Source: Promethearchaeota archaeon
Lineage (GTDB): Archaea; Asgardarchaeota; Lokiarchaeia; Sigynarchaeales; SOKP01
Direction: 5' to 3'
Length of the DNA: 13,022 bases
Assembly (NCBI GenBank): GCA_014729315.1
Contig: WJKD01000355.1
Location: forward strand, 1 to 13,022
A model generated the notes under the pieces. The model was given only the letters and a program-made list of their open reading frames with translations, did no database searches and had not been told where the DNA came from. Of this stretch, positions 7,356-13,022 are shown piece by piece. A program made the position numbers and the translations under genes. The first letter of the stretch is position 1. Each line of letters starts with the position of its first letter.

Positions 7356-9327
7356 GAAATTGACTATCGAAAACTACAAATCATTTCAATTTCCAACAAC
7401 AATCGAATTTCCTCAAAGCTCCGAAGGAAAAAGCATTTTCCTCATCGGAGGAATGAACGGTGCGGGAAAGACATCAATCATGGAGGCGCTTATATTCTGC
7501 TTATATGGTGCAAAACAGGATTTTATTTACAAGAATATCAACCGTAAAGAAATGGCAAAAGGAAATGCATTTGTCTTATTCGAGCTTACTATTGAAACCG
7601 ATGAAATGGAGGAAGTGCAAATTAAAAGAAGCTGGTTATCAGGCGTCGCGGATAAACCCAGACCCAAAGATTTAGAGGAAAAACTGGTCGTCATTCAAGA
7701 TGGCAAACGGGTTTCGGTGCAGAATAAACAATTGTGGCAGGATTATATAAACAGTACTATTCCTCAAAGTATTACGCAATTCTTTTTCTTCGATGGAGAG
7801 AAAATTCAGGAAATTGCATCAGATGATCATTCAGAAGTACGATTAAAAACATCTTTAGAAGCCGCACTGGGAATACAATATATAACCAGGCTTGCAGATG
7901 ATGTGCTGCATATTAAAGTAGAAGAGCGTAAAAATTTCGTTGAAATTTCAGATGAAGATATCGACTTTAAGGAAAGTGAATTAAAGAAAGAAAAAGCTAA
8001 ATTAAATAAAAAAGCACAGGAGCGGGATGAACTAAAAAGTGAATTAGAACAATTAAAATCAGAGTATGAGGAAACGAAAAAGCGGTTTGTGGCAACCTTC
8101 CAAAGCGAGCCAGAAGATTCAGAAAACATAAAAAGAAAAGAGCGGAAGAGAATTCAACTTTCAACTAAAGTCGGGCAATTAGACAATCAAATAAAATCTA
8201 TCATTGTTAAATATTTACCATGGGCATTAGCAGGTAAATTATTCCCCTCTTTAAAAGAGCAGATGGAGATTGAAAGAGAATTTTCATCTTCAAAGGAGCT
8301 TGGTAATCAGGCGGAAGATCTTGCAGAGGAGATTACGAGAGCAGTTGATGTACCTGAACCGATTTTTTCTGTGCCGCTAACTGAGCATCAGAAATCTGAA
8401 TTTAAAAAAAGAATTGTAGCCGTGCTTACAAAAGAGACTGCTGTTATTGGAGATAATTTTCTAAATTTGTCCGAACGAGAAGCTTCAAAAATATTAAATA
8501 AATTAGAAGAGATTGAGCAGAGCGAAATATTGATGTTAAAGCAATTAATTCAGGAAAAAAACGAGCTTGAATCGGAGATAGCGCTTATTGGAAAAACGGA
8601 AATGGTGCCTTCTTCATCAGGGGAAAAACAGCTTTTTTCTGAGCTTCAAGAACGTATGGAAAGTTATCAAACTCAAATCGGGCGTCAAAGTGTTCGGCTA
8701 AGTAATATAGAAGAAGAAATATTAATTCATGAAAAAAAGATACATGAAATTGAAATTGAATTAGATAGGCTTTATGAAAAACACAACATATCAAAAGAAA
8801 GAAGTGATTTTATTAAGGAATGCGATGCCATCGCAAGTTTGTTAAAAGTATTTATTGTAAAGTTAAGAAAACAGAAAATACATTTGTTGCAAGAAAAAAC
8901 TTTTGAAATGTACAAGCTGCTTTCGAGTAAAAGCGGACTTATTAAAGATTTGGAAATCGATGAGAAATCCTACGAGATTACTATCAAGGACCGGAGCGGA
9001 CATGAGATGAAGAAATCGAGTCTTTCGGCAGGAGAAAAGGAAATCTTTGCGGTATCGCTGCTTTGGGGATTAGCGCAAACATCACAACTTAATTTGCCTA
9101 TTATTATTGATACACCGCTTTCAAGGTTGGATAGTATCCATAGGGACAATATTGTTGATAATTATTTCCCAAATGCTGCGGAACAGGTAATTATCCTTTC
9201 AACTGACACTGAGGTTGATAATAATTATTTTAAAACGCTTGAACCACACTTGAGTGGTGCCGGCAAATTAAAGTTTGATCAGTTAAATGAATTAACTTCG
9301 TATGAAACCGGATATTTTTGGAGCTAA
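7345..9327 (+). CDS. DndD-like SMC/ABC-type ATPase
   Basis: A 660-residue ATPase of the Rad50/SMC-like group closest in appearance to DndD of phosphorothioation systems. It has Walker A GMNGAGKT (36-43), the FFFFDGEKIQEIA segment (146-158) common to DndD and related AAA_23-type proteins, a long central region of broken coiled coil (~205-515), the ABC signature SLSAGEKE (559-566), Walker B with D-loop IIIDTPLSRLD (586-596), and a VIILSTD strand (615-621). There is no CxxC at the middle of the coiled coil, so a Rad50-style zinc hook is absent. AGGAG at 7334-7338 lies 6 nt before the ATG, inside the small upstream gene. In Dnd systems DndD works with DndC and DndE on sulfur insertion. With no DndC in view, this copy more likely serves DNA sensing, loop handling or control of the methylase/nuclease (inference). 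Confidence 0.85.
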   Translation: MKFKKLTIENYKSFQFPTTIEFPQSSEGKSIFLIGGMNGAGKTSIMEALIFCLYGAKQDFIYKNINRKEMAKGNAFVLFELTIETDEMEEVQIKRSWLSGVADKPRPKDLEEKLVVIQDGKRVSVQNKQLWQDYINSTIPQSITQFFFFDGEKIQEIASDDHSEVRLKTSLEAALGIQYITRLADDVLHIKVEERKNFVEISDEDIDFKESELKKEKAKLNKKAQERDELKSELEQLKSEYEETKKRFVATFQSEPEDSENIKRKERKRIQLSTKVGQLDNQIKSIIVKYLPWALAGKLFPSLKEQMEIEREFSSSKELGNQAEDLAEEITRAVDVPEPIFSVPLTEHQKSEFKKRIVAVLTKETAVIGDNFLNLSEREASKILNKLEEIEQSEILMLKQLIQEKNELESEIALIGKTEMVPSSSGEKQLFSELQERMESYQTQIGRQSVRLSNIEEEILIHEKKIHEIEIELDRLYEKHNISKERSDFIKECDAIASLLKVFIVKLRKQKIHLLQEKTFEMYKLLSSKSGLIKDLEIDEKSYEITIKDRSGHEMKKSSLSAGEKEIFAVSLLWGLAQTSQLNLPIIIDTPLSRLDSIHRDNIVDNYFPNAAEQVIILSTDTEVDNNYFKTLEPHLSGAGKLKFDQLNELTSYETGYFWS

Positions 9328-9330
9328 AAA

Positions 9331-10857
9331 ATGGCAGATAGATTGTACACATCCCAGAAAGCAGATGAACTAATAAGCGGCCTGAGGTTAGAAACAAAGT
9401 TGGATAAGGCTGTAATTGCCAAAATTGCATTTATCACTTCACTGGTTTCAGAAGGACCAGCAGTGAGTCCAAGCCAAACTATTGGTGGTGGTGAAATGAA
9501 GTTTACTTCATTTGTCGGATCAGATGAATTATTTATTAAAACATTAATACGGCATGTCTATAAAAAGAGAGATATTTCGGAAGATAATTTCTATTCTAAT
9601 AATTCCATAATTAAAAATCATGTGGATTCAGGAGCCATGATTCTTTGGGATTTGTACGAAAAAAATGGACATGATATAAATCGATGGTATGCAGAATTAT
9701 TGGATAGTGTAGAACTCGAAGGGGCACGTGAAGTTTTTACTAAAGATTTAGATATCTTCATTGGTCGCATGGTGCTGAATAATGAGGAGTTTATTATTGA
9801 ACTCAATAACACTAAAAAACATGCAAATTCGCATCTGGCAATAATGGGAAAACCGGGAGTCGGCAAAACACAGTTGTTGATGAAAATACTCTCGGACATT
9901 CGAGTGCAGTCGCAATTTCAGACTAATTTTATATTTTTTGATTATAAAGGAGACGTTGTAACAAATGAAAAATTTGTAGAGGTAACAAGAGCAAGAACGT
10001 ATAGACTTCTGCAGGGAGATGAAACGTTACCTATTAATCCTTTTATTCTACCAAATTATGATGATCAATCCGTCCTTTTGTCTGCTCGGGAAAAGGCTGA
10101 ATCGTTTGCTTCAATCAGCTCTAAATTAGGTGTCGTACAAAAAGGAATTTTAACGGAGTGCATCCGAGCTGCTTACACAACTCGCGCTGTATCAGGACCA
10201 CCATATCCGGATTTTAATGATATCTTAGAATTTGCGCAATTAAGATATGAAGAAGACGGTAAAAGAGATGATAGCCTGATAGAAGTTTTAAGGGATCTAG
10301 CGTCATTTAATCTTTTTTGGCAACATGGTAGCAATATTCAGCCATTAGACCGGCTTTCAAATAGAACGATGATTATAGACGTTCATGAAATGCCGGTTTT
10401 AAAAGAATTAGTTGGATATTTAGTAATAGAACGTCTCTATAAGGAAATGTCGTCGCTCCCAGATAGTACCATTAAAGATGGAAAGCGTACAATACGGACG
10501 ATTTTGGTAATTGACGAAGCGCATAATTACTTGCCACAAAAGAATATATTTCTGCAAAGGATCATAAGAGAAGGTCGTTCCAAAGGTATTTTTGTATTTT
10601 TTGCATCACAATCACCGGGCGATTACCAACAGAAATTTTTTAATTTTCAAGAACTTTTAGAATTTGTGTTTATTTTCCAATGCGAAGGTGTTTCGGCTAC
10701 TGCTATTCAAGAAATTTTAGGATGTAATAATAGCACTGCAAGAGAACTACAAAGCGAAATTTCCAAATTAGAACCGTTTCAGGTAATAACAAAAGGCAAA
10801 TATAAGACAGAAGAATTTTCAAAATTTAATGCGGCACCTTTTTACAAAGCCTATTAA
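9331..10857 (+). CDS. DndE-like domain fused to HerA/FtsK-type ATPase
   Basis: A 508-residue two-domain protein. Residues 1-~115 resemble DndE (DUF1832): TSQKADELISGLRLETKLDKAVIA, the helical KIAFITSLVSEG segment and the later FTSFVGSDELFIKTLI follow the DndE pattern of a small DNA-binding, oligomer-forming protein. Residues ~140-508 are a HerA-type (DUF87) motor: GKPGVGKT (173-180, Walker A), FFDYKGD (202-208), ILVIDEAHNYLP (391-402, Walker B) and the arginine-containing REGRSKGIFVFFASQSP (413-429). HerA-type ATPases form hexameric DNA pumps, often with nucleases. GGAG at 9320-9323 lies 7 nt before the ATG, and only 3 bp separate it from the DndD-like gene. In ordinary systems DndE is separate and HerA-like ATPases (for example DptH) occur in the linked restriction module; the fusion links the two functions. 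It could supply the translocation that a missing HsdR would have provided (inference). Confidence 0.8.
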   Translation: MADRLYTSQKADELISGLRLETKLDKAVIAKIAFITSLVSEGPAVSPSQTIGGGEMKFTSFVGSDELFIKTLIRHVYKKRDISEDNFYSNNSIIKNHVDSGAMILWDLYEKNGHDINRWYAELLDSVELEGAREVFTKDLDIFIGRMVLNNEEFIIELNNTKKHANSHLAIMGKPGVGKTQLLMKILSDIRVQSQFQTNFIFFDYKGDVVTNEKFVEVTRARTYRLLQGDETLPINPFILPNYDDQSVLLSAREKAESFASISSKLGVVQKGILTECIRAAYTTRAVSGPPYPDFNDILEFAQLRYEEDGKRDDSLIEVLRDLASFNLFWQHGSNIQPLDRLSNRTMIIDVHEMPVLKELVGYLVIERLYKEMSSLPDSTIKDGKRTIRTILVIDEAHNYLPQKNIFLQRIIREGRSKGIFVFFASQSPGDYQQKFFNFQELLEFVFIFQCEGVSATAIQEILGCNNSTARELQSEISKLEPFQVITKGKYKTEEFSKFNAAPFYKAY

Positions 10858-10886
10858 CATCAGGAATGCATCTCGGGTAAGCAACT

Positions 10887-11846
10887 ATGAAAAAAAATGA
10901 TGAAAGTGAAATATCTGAAAAAAAAGCGATTGAAGCACAGCTTAAAGTAATTGAAAAATCGATTTTAGAGTTAAATAAGAAGAAAGTGAAGATCCCTGAT
11001 GATCTTCGCCGAATGAAAATTGAACTTACTTTAAAATTGAGCAAATTTGATGATGCAAAGGATGCTGTTAATTTGCTCGCTTCAGGAATTGATTCAAACC
11101 GTCAAAAATCAAAAAAAATAACCAGCCAAATAGAAAAATCCTCAAATAATACAAATAGCAAAAATTCTAAAAGTAAAATTGATCCGGATGAACTTATTTC
11201 TATAATTCTATCATCAGAAGATTATCAATATTTCAAAGAGGTTTCATTCAAAAAGCAAAGAAATGAAGCAAAAGCCGGAGAAATATTGAGCGAAAATGCT
11301 GGCAAGTTAACATCTATGCATTTAAAAGAAATTTTTAAACTTGTAGATGAACCATATACGAGTAAAATTGATAAAAGACGATGGTTCGGAAGTCTCCTGA
11401 ATGCACCGAATACAAAATATATCTTGAACGAGGAACCAGAAAAAATAAATGCGTGGTTCAATTATCTGTTCAATGAAAAAGTCCTTTTCGAAAACAGAAT
11501 TGATAACCTCTGTTCAAGTAAGAGTGAATTGTGCATTGCAGGAATAAAACAAGGCTTTATAACATTGGTGCTTTATTTAATTGACAGTTCTAAATTTTCA
11601 ATATGGTTTAAAAATCAACACGACAGTTTGAAATATGTTTATCCCGACGAAATGAAGAATTTTGACGATATAATTAAAAAGAATATTGGGAGAAATTATA
11701 CAAAATTTAATAGCTATGCTAAGAGATTTATTCGCCAATATAACATTAAAGATATAGAATTAGATTGGGTGCTTACCAAAGTAGACAAAATTTTAAAAGC
11801 CGATGCGGAAGCAAGCGAAAAACGAGGAGAACATAATGGAAATTAA
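10887..11846 (+). CDS. Accessory protein with shared N-terminal module and unassigned C-terminal domain
   Basis: A 319-residue protein that begins with a helical stretch and the motif KIPDDLRRMKIEL (35-47), clearly similar to segments in the RAMA-domain protein (6539) and in the next gene (11836). A low-complexity Ser/Asn/Lys linker (~72-100) joins it to a domain of ~200 residues. That domain contains AGIKQGFITLVLYLIDSSKFSIWF (218-241, quoted in part: a glycine, an aliphatic helix, then D-x-x-x-F-x-I-W) and ends in helices. The G-x-x-x-[aliphatic]-L-x-x-x-D-x-x-x-F-x-I-W spacing reminds me of helical domains seen in restriction-linked proteins, but I cannot assign a family. It starts 29 bp after the DndE-HerA gene with only a weak Shine-Dalgarno (GGGTAAG), and its 3' end overlaps the next gene by 11 bp. 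The linker suggests an effector or sensor tethered to the complex (inference). Confidence 0.7.
   Translation: MKKNDESEISEKKAIEAQLKVIEKSILELNKKKVKIPDDLRRMKIELTLKLSKFDDAKDAVNLLASGIDSNRQKSKKITSQIEKSSNNTNSKNSKSKIDPDELISIILSSEDYQYFKEVSFKKQRNEAKAGEILSENAGKLTSMHLKEIFKLVDEPYTSKIDKRRWFGSLLNAPNTKYILNEEPEKINAWFNYLFNEKVLFENRIDNLCSSKSELCIAGIKQGFITLVLYLIDSSKFSIWFKNQHDSLKYVYPDEMKNFDDIIKKNIGRNYTKFNSYAKRFIRQYNIKDIELDWVLTKVDKILKADAEASEKRGEHNGN
11824..11829 (+). promoter_or_regulatory. Shine-Dalgarno that fixes the start of the next gene
   Basis: GAGGAG at 11824-11829 sits 6 nt before the ATG at 11836. The frame is open further upstream to an ATG at 11803, but that codon has no comparable site, so 11836 is the better start and removes 11 residues from the longest reading frame. 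Confidence 0.75.
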
Positions 11847-12510
11847 AACAAATGCAGAGAATGCATTGAGGAGCCTTAGAGAAATATTGCAGCAGATAGA
11901 CACTAATTCTGATATATCTGAAATTAAAGAGAAAAAAGAGCAACTAATTTCCATAAACAAAACAATAAATGAATTAAAGAACAAAAACATTAGCATACCT
12001 GAGGAAGTGCAGACCTTAAAAATTAAATTAGTCGTGGAAATTGAAAAATATGATACAGCATGTTCCGCAATAGGATTTATAGAGAATGAAATGAACATTT
12101 TGCGGAAAGAAATCCTTTCCATTAAGAAAAATTTTATGAACAATAGCGGAAAGATTAATGAAGATAGTGGAAGCGGAAAAACATTCGATAATCCCCGAAT
12201 ACTAATAATCGATAACCATCAGTATAAGATTTCTAAATGGTACGAAGTTTTAATTATTGTTGGTAATTATATTCTCAAGAAAGGCAAAAGATTACCATCA
12301 AATAGACAATATGGAGTAAACATATTAGTGTCTCAGGACCCGAATAGATTAAAAGCACCTAAGAAATTAGAAAATGGCTTTTTTATAGCGACAAAATATA
12401 ATAAACAATTGACATTGAATTATGCCAGGCAATTGCTCATTGATTGTGGTTTGAATTGTAGAATGAGCGTAATAACCGAGAAAGATGATCGCATTTCCCC
12501 CAAAATATAG
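11836..12510 (+). CDS. Accessory protein with shared N-terminal module and small alpha/beta C-terminal domain
   Basis: A 224-residue protein, last of the operon. Its helical first ~100 residues contain NISIPEEVQTLKIKLVVEIEKYD (51-73, quoted in part: I-P-E-E-V-x-x-L-K-I-K-L), which aligns with the RAMA protein's VPIPNDLRELKLKLVYEIEQ and with the gene at 10887. A Gly/Ser-rich linker (~102-117) leads to a compact C-terminal domain (~120-224) with alternating strands and helices: RILIIDNHQYKISKWYEVL, then VSQDPNRLKAPKKLENGFFIAT, then YARQLLIDCG. The pattern of a tryptophan helix, a short loop with D-P-x-x-L-x-x-P and a final helix-strand looks like a small module sometimes seen at the C-terminus of restriction-linked proteins, but I cannot name it with confidence. 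The start is set by the GAGGAG site 6 nt upstream, and the gene overlaps the previous one by 11 bp. No nuclease or ATPase motif is visible. Confidence 0.7.
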   Translation: MEIKTNAENALRSLREILQQIDTNSDISEIKEKKEQLISINKTINELKNKNISIPEEVQTLKIKLVVEIEKYDTACSAIGFIENEMNILRKEILSIKKNFMNNSGKINEDSGSGKTFDNPRILIIDNHQYKISKWYEVLIIVGNYILKKGKRLPSNRQYGVNILVSQDPNRLKAPKKLENGFFIATKYNKQLTLNYARQLLIDCGLNCRMSVITEKDDRISPKI

Positions 12511-12736
12511 AATAAGAATGGCATAAAAATAAACAATAATTTAATGAAAAGCATTCCGAGCTATCCTCTCTTTGCAGATATCAATATTAAAAAATATAAG
12601 CCTTGTTATCCTTGTTGAAACATCCCTTTCTATATACTAGCGATTAAATTATTAAAGAGATTTCTTTGTAATTATAAATAAATTCATTATAATTTTCTTA
12701 ATTAAAATAATTATTTACAATCAGACAAAAAAATAC

Positions 12737-12765
12737 TTGATTTATACAATAGACATTATTATATT
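12737..12765 (+). promoter_or_regulatory. Candidate sigma70-type promoter for the last gene
   Basis: TTGATT (12737-12742) and TATATT (12760-12765) are 17 bp apart and about 100 bp upstream of the start codon at 12864. Its -35 hexamer is identical to the one proposed before the methylase gene. The AT-rich background makes chance matches likely, so the call is tentative. Confidence 0.35.
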
Positions 12766-12806
12766 TCGCTAATTTATTAGAAACAAATTGTTTGATTATA
12801 GAACCG

Positions 12807-12823
12807 GTATTGTTTAGCAATAC
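12807..12823 (+). promoter_or_regulatory. Small palindrome in the presumed 5' leader
   Basis: GTATTG and CAATAC form a 6-bp inverted repeat around TTTAG. It lies between the candidate promoter and the start codon, where it could be a repressor operator or a weak leader hairpin. There is no T-run after it, so it is not a terminator. Confidence 0.3.
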
Positions 12824-12863
12824 TGAATAAAACGAAATGGTTAATGATTAATGGGAGGCAACA

Positions 12864-13022
12864 ATGATGCAGGAAAAATTAGACAGGAAATATCCTTCTT
12901 TCGAATTTGATAAAGAGGGATTTATAGAAATGCGAAAATATGCGTATGAAATAGATAACATCGATGAAAAAGTCGATTTTTATAATTTTCAAATTAATAG
13001 ATATGATGAAACACATTCGTCA
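12864..13022 (+). CDS. Hypothetical protein, 5' end only (3' end outside window)
   Basis: A frame of 53 codons begins MMQEKLDRKYPSFEFDKEGF and stays open to the end of the window. A strong Shine-Dalgarno, GGGAGG at 12853-12858, precedes two tandem ATG codons by 5 and 8 nt; either may be used, and the second (12867) has the more usual spacing. The visible part is charged and aromatic-rich, without signal peptide or recognised motif. The 353-bp gap, candidate promoter and own ribosome-binding site suggest a transcription unit separate from the methylase cluster. Family cannot be judged from this fragment. Confidence 0.6.
   Translation, partial: MMQEKLDRKYPSFEFDKEGFIEMRKYAYEIDNIDEKVDFYNFQINRYDETHSS

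Larger units (their letters stand above)
12511..12863. other. AT-rich intergenic region between the operon and the next gene
   Basis: This 353-bp stretch has no supported gene and no tRNA. It probably holds the end of the operon transcript and the promoter of the following gene. No strong rho-independent terminator is seen; AAAGA-GATT-TCTTT at 12654-12667 is a weak hairpin. From about 12640 to 12780 the sequence is nearly pure A/T, followed by a small hairpin at 12807-12823 and a strong Shine-Dalgarno at 12853-12858. Confidence 0.5.

Noticed and set aside
7827..8129. Minus-strand open frame opposite the DndD-like gene, and similar frames opposite the methylase
   Set aside because: They are rich in serine and phenylalanine, the usual antisense shadow of Lys/Glu-rich coiled-coil coding sequence.
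7345..9327. DndD-like gene as true Rad50 with zinc hook
   Set aside because: No CxxC in the coiled coil; the FFFFDGEKI segment and the neighbouring DndE domain favour the DndD group.
1558..12528. TAAG-x-ATGGCATAAA just after the SIR2-like gene (1558-1571) and just after the last operon gene (12515-12528) as possible direct repeats bounding an insertion
   Set aside because: Only about 14 of 15 bases match; in 13 kb of AT-rich sequence several such pairs are expected by chance, and no integrase, transposase or tRNA is nearby.

Overview
This is an AT-rich bacterial window (about one third G+C by eye) that reads as an anti-phage defence island. Most genes are plus-strand and tightly packed, several with clear Shine-Dalgarno sequences (for example before positions 460, 7345, 9331, 11836 and 12864). 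The organism cannot be named from the sequence. The AT-rich, lysine- and glutamate-rich coding style would fit many lineages, including the Bacteroidota/Ignavibacteria/Calditrichota neighbourhood, but that is only an impression.

Layout. (1) Positions 1-377 hold the 3' end of a gene whose visible part has a HEPN-like R-x5-H motif. (2) Positions 460-1554 encode a SIR2-like putative NADase with its catalytic motifs intact. (3) Positions 1555-2440 are a mostly non-coding, AT-rich divide holding one minus-strand hypothetical gene and a hairpin. (4) Positions 2441-12510 are one plus-strand cluster of eight genes. The first six genes overlap or nearly touch, from a nuclease-fused adenine methylase through an HsdS-like specificity subunit, a RAMA-domain protein, a 63-residue small protein and a DndD-like SMC/ABC ATPase to a DndE-HerA fusion ATPase. 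Two accessory proteins follow. (5) After a 353-bp AT-rich gap a new gene starts at 12864 and runs off the window.

How the genes may work together (inference). The methylase and HsdS would mark a specific DNA sequence. The methylase also carries an N-terminal PD-(D/E)XK nuclease domain, so no separate HsdR is needed for cutting and none is present. Instead of an HsdR translocase the cluster has ATPases of the kind found in phosphorothioation (Dnd/Dpt) systems: a DndD-like SMC protein and a DndE domain fused to a HerA-type motor. There is no DndB, DndC or cysteine desulfurase in the window. It looks like a hybrid in which DNA methylation replaces DNA sulfur modification. A RAMA domain, predicted in other proteins to bind modified DNA, could read the mark.

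The most unexpected observation is that three proteins of this cluster (genes at 6539, 10887 and 11836) share a short N-terminal module: a helix followed by an I-P-x-[DE]-[LV]-x-x-[LM]-K-[LI]-x-L motif. Each has a different C-terminal domain. This suggests interchangeable readers or effectors plugged into one complex through a common docking domain.
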